The notes under the pieces were generated by a model. The model was not told where the DNA came from and searched no databases. It saw nothing but the letters and a program-made list of their open reading frames with translations. Below are positions 7,877 through 15,248 of a DNA stretch of 20,786 bases, piece by piece. The stretch lies in the NCBI GenBank assembly GCA_964345695.1, contig CAYFSC010000037.1:1-20786 (forward strand), in the 5' to 3' direction. Source of the DNA: CAYFSC01 sp964345695. GTDB lineage: Bacteria; Bacteroidota; Rhodothermia; Rhodothermales; Salinibacteraceae. The position numbers and the translations under genes were made by a program. Every line of letters begins with the position of its first letter. The stretch's first letter is position 1.

Positions 7877-8347
7877 CTATCCAAGCAGCTCCTTTACCAT
7901 CTCCTGCACCCGGCTTCCGTCCACCGTGCCCCGCAGTTCGCTCATGGCGCGACCCATGACGGGTCCCATGTCGGCCATTGAGCTGGCGTCGACGTCGTTG
8001 ATAACGGCTTCCAGCCGCTCCTGGAGCTCCTCGTCCGTCATCGGCTGCGGGAGGTACTCCTCCAGGATCTCCAGCTCCTCCTGCTCTTTGTCGACCAGGT
8101 CCTGGCGGCCGGCATCGTCGTACTGCTCGATCGAGTCCTTGCGCTGCTTAACCTGTTTGCGAACGACCGCCAGCTGATCGGATTCGGAAAGCGCCGCGCG
8201 CTCCCCGCCCTCGCTCTGCTCGATTTGCTTGTTCTGTAGCGCGGACCGCAGCGAACGCAAGGTTCGGAGGCGAACCTTGTCTTTCGCCTTCATGGCGGCC
8301 TTCATCTCGTCGGAGATGCGGTCGAGAATGGATGGTGTGTCGGACAT
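7877..8347 (-). CDS. yqeY: GatB/YqeY domain-containing protein
   Basis: A 156-residue stand-alone YqeY protein, the usual family length. The fold resembles the tail domain of GatB, the tRNA-dependent amidotransferase subunit; stand-alone members are thought to relate to tRNA but lack a settled role. The sequence starts MSDTPSILDRISDEMKAAMK. It continues with LRTLRSLRSALQNK, the charged helix around KQRKDSIEQYDDAGRQDL, then EEYLPQPMTDEELQ, and ends with the Gly/Met-rich MADMGPVMGRAMSELRG typical of the C-terminal helical part. ATG 8347 is clear; the frame is open upstream but overlaps the end of ptsI with unlikely sequence. It sits 49 bases after ptsI and 40 bases before the MnmM-like gene. 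Confidence 0.93.
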   Translation of the reverse strand: MSDTPSILDRISDEMKAAMKAKDKVRLRTLRSLRSALQNKQIEQSEGGERAALSESDQLAVVRKQVKQRKDSIEQYDDAGRQDLVDKEQEELEILEEYLPQPMTDEELQERLEAVINDVDASSMADMGPVMGRAMSELRGTVDGSRVQEMVKELLG

Positions 8348-8396
8348 AGGGGACAAAGCGGGTGAAAGGAAGTGACAATGAAGGCGATCGCACTCC

Positions 8397-10340
8397 TCAA
8401 GAACGGGGCGTCGAGGACGCCGACGGATCGGACGCAGCTTCGCGCGAGGAGGATGCTGAAGCCCCGTGCGCACGAGGAGCGTCGGGCGGCGAAAGCAGTA
8501 CAGAGGTTCCATCCCCGGCACGGTCGTCGCGATGGCGGACCGGTGCCGAGGGCATCGCACTCTGCACCTGGGGCAGATCGATGTCCAAATGCTCGGCAAT
8601 CCACTCTCGCGCGAGCGCACGGACCGTCTGGGAATCGGGCGCCGCGAGGGCCTCGTCGGCGAGAGCTACCGCATCGGGGTACGTGAGGTGGCGCACCACC
8701 CGCTGGACCGACGGCAGGTACGTCGGCGAGGCGCTCAGCGTGTCGATGCCCAGTCCAAGCAGGAGCGGTGTCGCGAGCACGTCCCCTGCAATTTCGCCAC
8801 AGATGGACGTGGGGATGCCGGCCTCGTCCCCGGCCGCAACGGTCCGCTGGATAAGGGACAGCACCGCCGGATGCAGTGCGTCGAAATAATGCGCCACGAG
8901 ATCGTTGCCGCGGTCGACGGCAAGCGTGTACTGGGTCAGGTCGTTGGTACCAATCGAGAAGAAGTCGACCTCCTGGGCGAACAGATCGGCCTGCTGTACG
9001 ACGGACGGCACTTCCACCATGATGCCCAACGGGAGGTTGGCGTCGTATGCAACCGCATCGGCCTCCAACTTCTGCGCCTGCGCGTCGATGGTCTGGCGCA
9101 CCGCACGCACCTCGTCGAGGCTCGTGATCATCGGCAGGAGCAGCCGAATCGTGCCGTGCGCGTTGGCCCGCAGGAGCGCACGGATCTGCGGCCGCAGCAA
9201 TTCAGGTCGGTCCAGAAGCACGCGAATGCCGCGCCAGCCGAGGAACGGGTTGTGCTCGCGGTGCGCCATGGGCAGCAGCTTGTCGCCCCCCATGTCGAAG
9301 AGCCGCACCGTCGCGCCGTGGTCGCCGGTAGCCTGGACGGCCTCGCGATAGGCGTCGACTTGCACCGTCTCATCCGTCGATCGGCCCGGCTGCATCAGAA
9401 GCAGCATTTCCGTACGCAGAAGCCCGATGCCCTGCGCACCATAGCGCTCCAGAAGGCCCAGCTCCTCGCTGAACTCGACGTTGGCGCGAAGCGTGACGGA
9501 CCGCCCGTCCTCGGTTTCGCAGGGGAGTCCGGCAGCCTGGTTCTGCTCGCGGACAACCTCCTGGTAGCGGCGCTTGTGGGCCCGATACGCCTCCAGCGTA
9601 TCGTCGGTAGGATGCAGAATCAGTCGTCCCTGCAGTCCGTCGAGGATAACAGTGTCGCCGTCCGATACCGCATATTCGGTGTCGTTCAGCCCGACGAGTG
9701 CCGGGATTTCCAGCGCCCGCGCAATGATGGAGACGTGCGACGTGGCGCCGCCGTGGCTGGTGGCGCAGCCCAGGATGCCGTGCCGGCTGAAGCGCAGAAC
9801 ATCGGCCGCCGTCAAGGTTTCGGCCAGGATGATCGAGTCGGGGTCCACGTCAGACAGCTTGTCCCGTCGCAGGGCTCGCAGCACCCGCGACTGCACGTCC
9901 ACCAGGTCGCTGGCGCGGTCGCGGAAGTAGGCGTTCTCGCTGGCCTCCAGCCGCCGTTGATGCTCGCGCAGCACAGATGACAGTGCGTGCCCGGCGTTCT
10001 CGTGGTGCTCTCGGATGCGCTGTCGGACCCTCGCGAGCAGCTCATCGTCGCGCAGCATCATCTGCTGTGCCTTGAAGATGGCGGCACTGTCGTTGCCCAG
10101 CTTTTCTTCGGCCATAGACGTGACCGTGCGGAGCTCGTTTTCGGCCCGCTCCAGGGCATTCTCGAGCAGCTCCAACTCTTCGTCTACGGTGTCGTCGTCA
10201 ACGACGCGGTCGTCCACGCTCGGAGTTTCTCGGGCGTACTGGAAGACCGGCCCCATGGCGATGCCTGGCGCCACGGCCACGGCCGAGATGATTCGCTCGG
10301 CAGGCGCAGGGTCGTCAGACGTGGAGGCCGAAGGGCTCAT
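8397..10340 (-). CDS. ptsI: Phosphoenolpyruvate-protein phosphotransferase (PTS enzyme I)
   Basis: Enzyme I takes phosphate from phosphoenolpyruvate and passes it to HPr in the cytoplasm. It has 647 residues from ATG 10340. The N-terminal EIN domain carries the phosphorylated His202 in GGATSHVSIIARALEIPALV. The C-terminal PEP-binding barrel shows GIGLLRTEML, DMGGDKLLPM, NPFLGWRGIR, IGTNDLTQYTLAVDRGN and the active-site Cys514 in SICGEIAGD. No GAF domain is present, so this is EI rather than the EINtr (PtsP) form. The protein runs about 60 residues longer at the C-terminus than E. coli EI, as judged from the distance after the active Cys; this tail is rich in Ser, Ala and Pro. ptsH lies 92 bases upstream. 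An in-frame ATG at 10403 would add 21 unlikely residues. No sugar-specific EII gene is in the window. Confidence 0.96.
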   Translation of the reverse strand: MSPSASTSDDPAPAERIISAVAVAPGIAMGPVFQYARETPSVDDRVVDDDTVDEELELLENALERAENELRTVTSMAEEKLGNDSAAIFKAQQMMLRDDELLARVRQRIREHHENAGHALSSVLREHQRRLEASENAYFRDRASDLVDVQSRVLRALRRDKLSDVDPDSIILAETLTAADVLRFSRHGILGCATSHGGATSHVSIIARALEIPALVGLNDTEYAVSDGDTVILDGLQGRLILHPTDDTLEAYRAHKRRYQEVVREQNQAAGLPCETEDGRSVTLRANVEFSEELGLLERYGAQGIGLLRTEMLLLMQPGRSTDETVQVDAYREAVQATGDHGATVRLFDMGGDKLLPMAHREHNPFLGWRGIRVLLDRPELLRPQIRALLRANAHGTIRLLLPMITSLDEVRAVRQTIDAQAQKLEADAVAYDANLPLGIMVEVPSVVQQADLFAQEVDFFSIGTNDLTQYTLAVDRGNDLVAHYFDALHPAVLSLIQRTVAAGDEAGIPTSICGEIAGDVLATPLLLGLGIDTLSASPTYLPSVQRVVRHLTYPDAVALADEALAAPDSQTVRALAREWIAEHLDIDLPQVQSAMPSAPVRHRDDRAGDGTSVLLSPPDAPRAHGASASSSREAASDPSASSTPRS

Positions 10341-10432
10341 AACTCGGTGTGCTCTTGGACAAGACGGGGACGTGCTGCGCCCCGAGAACAGGACGAGAGG
10401 CATCGATTGCAGCGCACTCTTTGGCGTCGAAG

Positions 10433-10702
10433 CTACATCTCCTCGCCGAATCCATCCTCAAACAGGTCGCTGATGGCATCGGCCGCAGCCTCTTCGTCCT
10501 CGCCCTCTACCACGAGCGTCAACGTGGCCCCCTTCCCGGCAGCCAGTGTCATCACGCCAATGACGCTCTTGCCGTTGATCTCGTAGCCGTTGCGCCGAAG
10601 AAATACATCAGACTCGTACTGCGAGGCAGTGCGGACCAGCATTGACGCCGGACGGGTGTGCAGCCCTGCCTTGTTTCGGATGGTGATTTCGCGTTCGATC
10701 AT
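10433..10702 (-). CDS. ptsH: Phosphocarrier protein HPr
   Basis: An 89-residue HPr that carries phosphate from EI to EII proteins or regulators. His15 lies in NKAGLHTRPASML, the standard active-site block. Ser46 lies in NGKSVIGVMTLAAGKG, matching the regulatory serine that HPr kinase/phosphorylase modifies in Bacillus-type HPr, including the following hydrophobic IGVM patch. The protein is acidic, with a C-terminal stretch of Glu/Asp (VVEGEDEEAAADA). ATG 10702 is chosen because it places His at position 15; a TTG at 10726 is an unlikely alternative. It is the first gene of the five-gene run and faces a divergent symporter across 350 bases. The presence of Ser46 suggests carbon-state regulation, provided an HPr kinase is encoded elsewhere. 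Confidence 0.96.
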   Translation of the reverse strand: MIEREITIRNKAGLHTRPASMLVRTASQYESDVFLRRNGYEINGKSVIGVMTLAAGKGATLTLVVEGEDEEAAADAISDLFEDGFGEEM

Positions 10703-10757
10703 AACGAGGGGACGGTCGCGAGTCAATGAAACGCGCCCCTATCTTTCCGCCACGGAG

Positions 10758-10786
10758 AACATGCTGGGGTGACACGCGAGCATGTT
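10758..10786. promoter_or_regulatory. 8-base inverted repeat with 13-base spacer, candidate operator
   Basis: AACATGCT (10758-10765) and AGCATGTT (10779-10786) are perfect reverse complements with arm centres 21 bases apart, about two helical turns, as expected for a dimeric DNA-binding protein contacting one face. It lies 56-84 bases upstream of the ptsH start, where it could overlap a promoter. The symmetry is observed; the binding role is inferred. Confidence 0.4.
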
Positions 10787-10809
10787 GTAAACCGAGTCGC
10801 ACAGGAAAG

Positions 10810-10827
10810 TTCGCGGATGGCCGCGAA
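10810..10827. repeat. 7-base-pair inverted repeat with 4-base loop
   Basis: TTCGCGG - ATGG - CCGCGAA is a perfect hairpin or operator-like repeat, located 23 bases from the end of the preceding inverted repeat. Five bases further lies GTAGA-A-TCTAC (10833-10843), another perfect small inverted repeat. There is no T-run after the stem, so it does not look like a terminator. It could be a second regulator site or a structured leader. Confidence 0.4.
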
Positions 10828-11052
10828 AGTGTGTAGAATCTACGCGCTCCCCTCCCGGACGGCGAGCAACCCGGATTTGCAGGTTTCGGCCGCATCCCTT
10901 AGCTACCCTTTGCAGAATCGACGGCTCCCTCTTTTCTCCCCGAAGCCGCGCCCTGCCCGCAACGGCCGTCCGCGCCGTCACCGAGTGGCCCTGCTCCTTC
11001 CCGTGGCGCCGCCCCTGATTGCCCTCCGCTCTTCCCACGCCACCTCCGCCTC

Positions 11053-12642
11053 ATGCCTCAAGAATTTGTCGTTACCTACATCGACCTTGCGGTGCTCTTC
11101 GTGTATCTCATCCTGAGCCGCGTGATTCCGCTCTGGATGACGTGGGGGCAAACCGACGACACGGACAGCTTTTTTCTGGGCGGTCGCAACTTCATCTGGC
11201 CGCTCATCGGTTTCAGCCTGTTTGCCACCAACATGTCGGGGGCTTCGTTCATTGGCCTCGCAAGCGCAGGCTACAATCAGGGCGTCTCCGTCTACAGCTA
11301 CGAGTGGATGGCGGCCATCATCCTGATTGTCTTCATCTTTTTCATCCTTCCCTTCTACCTGCGTTCCGGCGTCTTTACGTTGCCGGAGTTTCTGGAGAAG
11401 CGCTACGACACCCGATCGCGGCGCTTGTTCTCGGGGGTGAACCTCTTCTTTAACATGTTCATCGACGCGGCCGGAGCCCTCTACGCAGGGGGCGTCGTTC
11501 TCATCACCCTGTTTCCGGACATCCCGCTGTGGGGCGGCATTCTGGGGCTGGCGCTACTGGCAGGCGTCCTCTCAATCTTTGGCGGACTCGGCGCCGTCGT
11601 CATCAGTGACACCATTCAGGCCGTGGTGCTCATCATCGGGGGGACGATCGTTTCGATCGCGGCCTACATGGCCATTCCGTCGTGGGACGCCGTGACGGCC
11701 GCTGCCCCCCAGGGCGCGCTCAGCATCGTGCAGCCGATGGACGACCCGAACCTGCCCTGGCCCGGGCTCTTCACCGGCGTGCTGATCGTAGGCATCTACT
11801 TTTGGACCACCAACCAGCTCATCGTGCAGCGAACCCTGGGCGCCAAGTCGCTCAATCACGGACGCTGGGGCTCGATCTTCGCGGGCTTCCTGAAGCTGCC
11901 CATCCTCTTCATCATGATCCTTCCGGGAACGATGGCGGTGGTTCTGTACCCCGACATCGGCAATCCCGACCAGATTTTCCCGACCCTGGTGTTCGACCTC
12001 CTGCCGGTTGGCCTTCGCGGCATCATCCTCGCGGCCCTGGTGGCGGCCATTACCTCGACGGTCGACTCCATCCTGAACTCGGCGTCGACGATGGTCACGA
12101 TGGATTTCGTAAAGCCCTTAAAACCGGACATCTCCGAGAAGGCGCTCGTCACCGTTGGCCAGATTACCACCGCAATTGCCCTGATCGTGGCCGTCGTATG
12201 GGCCCCGCAGATTCGCCACTTCCCGACGCTCTGGGATTACTTGCAGTCCGTGCTCTCGTACACGACGCCGCCCATCGTGGTGACCTTCTTGGGCGGCATT
12301 CTGTGGAGCCGCGCCAACCGCCAGGGGGCCTTTGCCACCCTCAGCGTGGGGATTACCCTCGGGGTGATCGGCCTCATCTCGAACGAAATGCTGAACCTCT
12401 TCGACATCCAGTTCCTCTACGCCGCCGGCGTGTCGCTCGTGGGCAGTCTGCTCCTCTTCGTTGGGGTCAGTTTGGCCACGGCACCGCCGCCTGCCGAAAA
12501 GACCGAGGAGCTGACCTGGCGCCGCGAGATGTGGCACGCCGAAACGCGCGATCTGGAGGGCCTGCCGCTCTGGATGAACTACCGCTATCAGTCGATTGCC
12601 CTCTTCCTCACCACAGCCGCCATCGTGATCTGGTTCTGGTAG
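11053..12642 (+). CDS. Sodium/solute symporter (SSS family), SGLT-like
   Basis: A 529-residue inner-membrane transporter of the LeuT-fold SSS family with about 14 predicted membrane helices. TM1 carries NMSGASFIGLASAGY (near residue 60), the unwound helix near the sodium site. AAITSTVDSILNSASTM (near residue 330) matches the TM8 sodium-site serines of vSGLT. FWTTNQLIVQRTLGAKS (near residue 256) matches the TM6 to cytoplasmic segment of vSGLT, where the Asn helps bind sugar. These matches favour a sugar or related polyol as substrate over proline or pantothenate, but that is inference from remembered vSGLT sequence. A charged cytoplasmic stretch near residue 480 precedes the last helix. ATG 11053 has no Shine-Dalgarno site. 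It is divergent from ptsH and converges on the propeller gene with only 15 bases between. Confidence 0.93.
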   Translation: MPQEFVVTYIDLAVLFVYLILSRVIPLWMTWGQTDDTDSFFLGGRNFIWPLIGFSLFATNMSGASFIGLASAGYNQGVSVYSYEWMAAIILIVFIFFILPFYLRSGVFTLPEFLEKRYDTRSRRLFSGVNLFFNMFIDAAGALYAGGVVLITLFPDIPLWGGILGLALLAGVLSIFGGLGAVVISDTIQAVVLIIGGTIVSIAAYMAIPSWDAVTAAAPQGALSIVQPMDDPNLPWPGLFTGVLIVGIYFWTTNQLIVQRTLGAKSLNHGRWGSIFAGFLKLPILFIMILPGTMAVVLYPDIGNPDQIFPTLVFDLLPVGLRGIILAALVAAITSTVDSILNSASTMVTMDFVKPLKPDISEKALVTVGQITTAIALIVAVVWAPQIRHFPTLWDYLQSVLSYTTPPIVVTFLGGILWSRANRQGAFATLSVGITLGVIGLISNEMLNLFDIQFLYAAGVSLVGSLLLFVGVSLATAPPPAEKTEELTWRREMWHAETRDLEGLPLWMNYRYQSIALFLTTAAIVIWFW

Positions 12643-12657
12643 CCCCCCGCCCCGGCC

Positions 12658-13635
12658 TTACCGAGCGCAGCGGATCCGAACGCAGCGCAGGAGCCGGGTG
12701 GGCGTAAGAACGTACAGCGTGCCGTTCTGAAAGGCCAGATCGACGATGTGCTCCGACAGCGTCACATGCCCGAGCTGCACCAAATGCCGGGAGCGCACAT
12801 CCACGACGTGGAACTGTCGCGGTGACACCACCCAGAGACGACCTCGATGGGTCATGAGCGATTGGACCTCCGGAAGAGGCGGCAGGGGCAGCGCCCCGAC
12901 ATACGTGCCGAAGCGGTCGTAGGCCAGCACCCCCGCGTGACCGCGATCGGCGACGTAGACGCGATCTTGGGCATCGAGTGCCAGGGCCACCGGCTCCCGC
13001 AGCGCGCCGCTTCGCTCCCCAAACCCCCCGAGGTCCGGCCCCAAACGACGTTGGGCATCCCAGGTGCGTACCACGTTGGCCGCAGCGTCGATGGCCAGGG
13101 TTTCGTCGGTGCTGGAGCTGACCACCGCCACGGGCCGCCCGGTGCTGCGGATGTCGGTGCCGTCCTCGCTCATGTCGTACGTGGGTTGCCGGCCGCGCTC
13201 TCCGCCGGCCGGATCACGGCGCCCCACAGGCAGCGTTTCGATGAGCTGTCCTTCCTGCGAAAACCGCTGGATGCGCCCGTTGCCGGCATCGGCCACGAGG
13301 AGGACAAGCCCGTTGGTGGGATCGACGTCGGCCGGTGTGTCGAACTCGCCCGAACGGGTCCCGGTCTCACCCATTGACAGCAGGCGGCGTCCGAGCGTGT
13401 CAAGCGCAACCACAACGTCGCGCCCCGCGTCCGCCACGAACAGTCTGTCGTCGGGGGCCGCGCCGAGCGCTCGCGCGTCGGTGAAGGACGCGATCGGGGT
13501 CAGATCGCGCGCGGTGAGGTGCAGCGTGTCGATCGCCTGCGCGCCGACCGGTGGTCCGATCAGAAACCATCCGCCGAGGAGCAGGCCCAGGGCCCAGGCA
13601 ACCTTTACTGTCGGGTTCGTGTGCCGGTCACACAT
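12658..13635 (-). CDS. Secreted beta-propeller (NHL-like) protein
   Basis: A 325-residue exported protein. The N-terminus MCDRHTNPTVKV is followed by a hydrophobic core (AWALGLLLGGWFLIGPPVG) and a likely cleavage at GAQA, so it is periplasmic or surface-exposed; no lipobox is seen. The rest reads as repeated propeller blades of about 40-50 residues. Examples are DDRLFVADAGRDVVVALD, LVLLVADAGNGRIQRF, DRVYVADRGHAGVLAYDRFG and LWVVSPRQFHVVDV, typical of NHL or 6-bladed propellers. A loop with GGERGRQPTYDMSEDGTD interrupts the pattern near residue 150. No catalytic residues can be named, so the role could be ligand or protein binding. The ATG (13635) lies one base from the N gap, so the true start may be upstream inside the missing sequence. 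Confidence 0.8.
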   Translation of the reverse strand: MCDRHTNPTVKVAWALGLLLGGWFLIGPPVGAQAIDTLHLTARDLTPIASFTDARALGAAPDDRLFVADAGRDVVVALDTLGRRLLSMGETGTRSGEFDTPADVDPTNGLVLLVADAGNGRIQRFSQEGQLIETLPVGRRDPAGGERGRQPTYDMSEDGTDIRSTGRPVAVVSSSTDETLAIDAAANVVRTWDAQRRLGPDLGGFGERSGALREPVALALDAQDRVYVADRGHAGVLAYDRFGTYVGALPLPPLPEVQSLMTHRGRLWVVSPRQFHVVDVRSRHLVQLGHVTLSEHIVDLAFQNGTLYVLTPTRLLRCVRIRCAR

Positions 13636-13636
13636 G

Positions 13637-13736
13637 NNNNNNNNNNNNNNNNNNNNNNNNNNNNNNNNNNNNNNNNNNNNNNNNNNNNNNNNNNNNNNNN
13701 NNNNNNNNNNNNNNNNNNNNNNNNNNNNNNNNNNNN
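13637..13736. other. Assembly gap, 100 N
   Basis: Exactly 100 unknown bases, the usual placeholder for a gap of unestimated size. The sequence between the propeller gene and the end of purD is therefore unknown and could hold further genes. A 13-base unit is partly repeated directly at the right edge (13737-13758). Confidence 0.99.
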
Positions 13737-13758
13737 GATCAGTCCATGGGATCAGTCC
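13737..13758. repeat. Direct repeat GATCAGTCC at the gap edge
   Basis: GATCAGTCC occurs at 13737-13745 and again at 13750-13758 with ATGG between, so a 13-base unit begins to repeat exactly where the assembly breaks. The second copy contains the purD stop codon (TGA, read from 13754 to 13752). This may be the end of a longer tandem array hidden in the gap, or a contig-end artefact. Confidence 0.55.
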
Positions 13759-15041
13759 GCGAGGTGGGTGAGGCCTTTCTGTCCAATGTCGCGCCGATAG
13801 GTTTTGCCCTCAAAGTCGATGACCTCAACGGCGTCGTAGGACTGGCCGAGGACGGATGCCAGGTCGGACCCGACGCAGGTGACACCGAGCACCCGGCCGC
13901 CCTCCGTTAGCACGACGCCGTCCGACGTTTGCGTCGTACCCGCATGAATGACGTGCACGCCGTCCATCGCCTCGGCCTCCACAATCCCGGTGACTTCAAA
14001 TCCCGTTTCGTAGTCGATGGGGTATCCGTCGGAGGCCAGGACGACACAGGCCGCGGCGTCGGTGCTGGCATGCAGCGAGACGTCCTGCATCCGCCCATCC
14101 ACCAGCGCTTGGAGGACGTCGACGAGGTCCGACTCGATCAAGGGCAGCACCACCTGTGCTTCCGGATCGCCGAACCGGCAGTTGTACTCCACCACCTTCG
14201 GGCCCTCGTCGGTAATCATGAGGCCGCAGTACAAGACGCCGCGATACGGTGTGCCCTCGCTCTGCATACCGGCAAGCGTGGGCTCGATGATGTCGCGGCA
14301 GACCCGGTTGAGCGTGGTGTCGTCCACGACTGGGGCTGGAGCGTACGCCCCCATGCCGCCGGTGTTGGGGCCCGTGTCGCCCTCCCCGATCGGCTTATGG
14401 TCCTGCGACGGCGTAAGAACGGCGTAGTCCTGGCCGTCGGTCAGTGCAAAGACGCTGGCCTCCTCTCCTTCCATAAACTCCTCGATCACGACTTGGTCTC
14501 CGGCGGCGCCGAACGCTCGGTCGTGCACAATCTCGTCGAGCGCGTCGTGGGCCTCCGGCAGCGTGGTGCAGACAAAAGCCCCCTTTCCCCCGGCGAGACC
14601 ACTGGCCTTCACGACGATCGGTGCGCCGACAGTGTCGAGATACGCCGCGGCCTCGTCCGACGCGTCGGCGTCGAAGACACGGAAGTCCGCGGTGGGAATG
14701 TCGTGCCGTTCCATGAACTGATCGGCGAAGGCCTTGCTGCCTTCCAAACGGGCCGCGTCGGCGGTGGGGCCGACGATGGGAAGCCCGGCGTCCGCAAAAC
14801 GATCTACGATGCCGGCCACCAGGGGCTTCTCGGGACCAACAATTGTCAGATCGATGGACTCGTCCTCCGCGAACTGAACGAGCGCGTCATAATCGTTGGT
14901 GGAGAGGTCGACGTTTCGGCCGAGGGCAGCCGTTCCCGGGTTGCCGGGCGCCGTGAACAGCGCGGTGGTTTTCTCACTTTGGACCAGTGCTCGCGCCAGC
15001 GCATGTTCGCGCCCTCCGCTTCCGATGATCAGGATTCGCAT
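13752..15041 (-). CDS. purD: Phosphoribosylamine-glycine ligase (GAR synthetase)
   Basis: Catalyses the ATP-dependent joining of glycine to 5-phosphoribosylamine, the second step of purine synthesis. 429 residues, the normal family length. The N-terminal domain begins MRILIIGSGGREHALARAL. The ATP-grasp region shows GPEKPLVAGIVDRF, VVKASGLAGGKGAFV, EEFMEGEEASVFALTDG, DHKPIGEGDTGPNTGGMGAY and the metal/ATP-binding YNCRFGDPEAQVVLPL. ATG 15041 matches the usual N-terminus. An ATG at 15071 would add MASKKKQNDR, encoded across a run of nine A, and cannot be excluded. The composition is strongly acidic. The gene is divergent from the Omp85-like gene and ends 15 bases from the N gap; no other purine gene is visible. 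Confidence 0.97.
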   Translation of the reverse strand: MRILIIGSGGREHALARALVQSEKTTALFTAPGNPGTAALGRNVDLSTNDYDALVQFAEDESIDLTIVGPEKPLVAGIVDRFADAGLPIVGPTADAARLEGSKAFADQFMERHDIPTADFRVFDADASDEAAAYLDTVGAPIVVKASGLAGGKGAFVCTTLPEAHDALDEIVHDRAFGAAGDQVVIEEFMEGEEASVFALTDGQDYAVLTPSQDHKPIGEGDTGPNTGGMGAYAPAPVVDDTTLNRVCRDIIEPTLAGMQSEGTPYRGVLYCGLMITDEGPKVVEYNCRFGDPEAQVVLPLIESDLVDVLQALVDGRMQDVSLHASTDAAACVVLASDGYPIDYETGFEVTGIVEAEAMDGVHVIHAGTTQTSDGVVLTEGGRVLGVTCVGSDLASVLGQSYDAVEVIDFEGKTYRRDIGQKGLTHLAD

Positions 15042-15248
15042 GCGATCATTCTGTTTTTTTTTCGAGGCCATCGAGGAGTCCGTTCATTCTGCACACGCGG
15101 CATTGTTCGTCACGTCGCGCTTCGGGGCTGCGTCTCCCGCGTCCAGATCCGGGGGTCTACGGGCCGCCCCATGAACCTTTGCGTGCGGCAGCGAATATAG
15201 GCGTCGTCGTGCTTCTCTGCACATGCGAACGTAACCTCATCCCTTTTC

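Larger units (their letters stand above)
10703..11052. other. Divergent intergenic region between ptsH and the symporter, 350 bases
   Basis: No gene is supported here. The half nearer ptsH holds three inverted repeats (10758-10786, 10810-10827, 10833-10843). Near 10873-10915 there is a T-rich patch with TTTG followed about 20 bases later by TAGCTA, a weak candidate for a Bacteroidota-type promoter reading towards the symporter. On the ptsH side, the minus strand reads AAGATAGG about 50 bases before its start, a weak -10-like match. The last 140 bases before the symporter are C-rich and featureless. Promoter calls are tentative. Confidence 0.55.

Noticed and set aside
8348..8620. Upstream extension of the yqeY frame
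   Set aside because: It overlaps the end of ptsI, is Arg/Pro-rich, and the normal YqeY length starts at 8347.
8466..9980. Long plus-strand open frame (504 codons) opposite ptsI
   Set aside because: It is a mirror frame of a clear EI gene in GC-rich DNA; the translation is Arg/His/Gln-rich with no recognisable domain.
15042..15071. Run of nine T (nine A on the purD strand) as a phase-variable start for purD
   Set aside because: The run lies before the usual PurD start at 15041, so slippage would not affect the core protein; a regulatory effect cannot be supported.
13929..15200. Plus-strand open frame (423 codons) opposite purD
   Set aside because: Shadow frame; purD on the other strand has every family motif.
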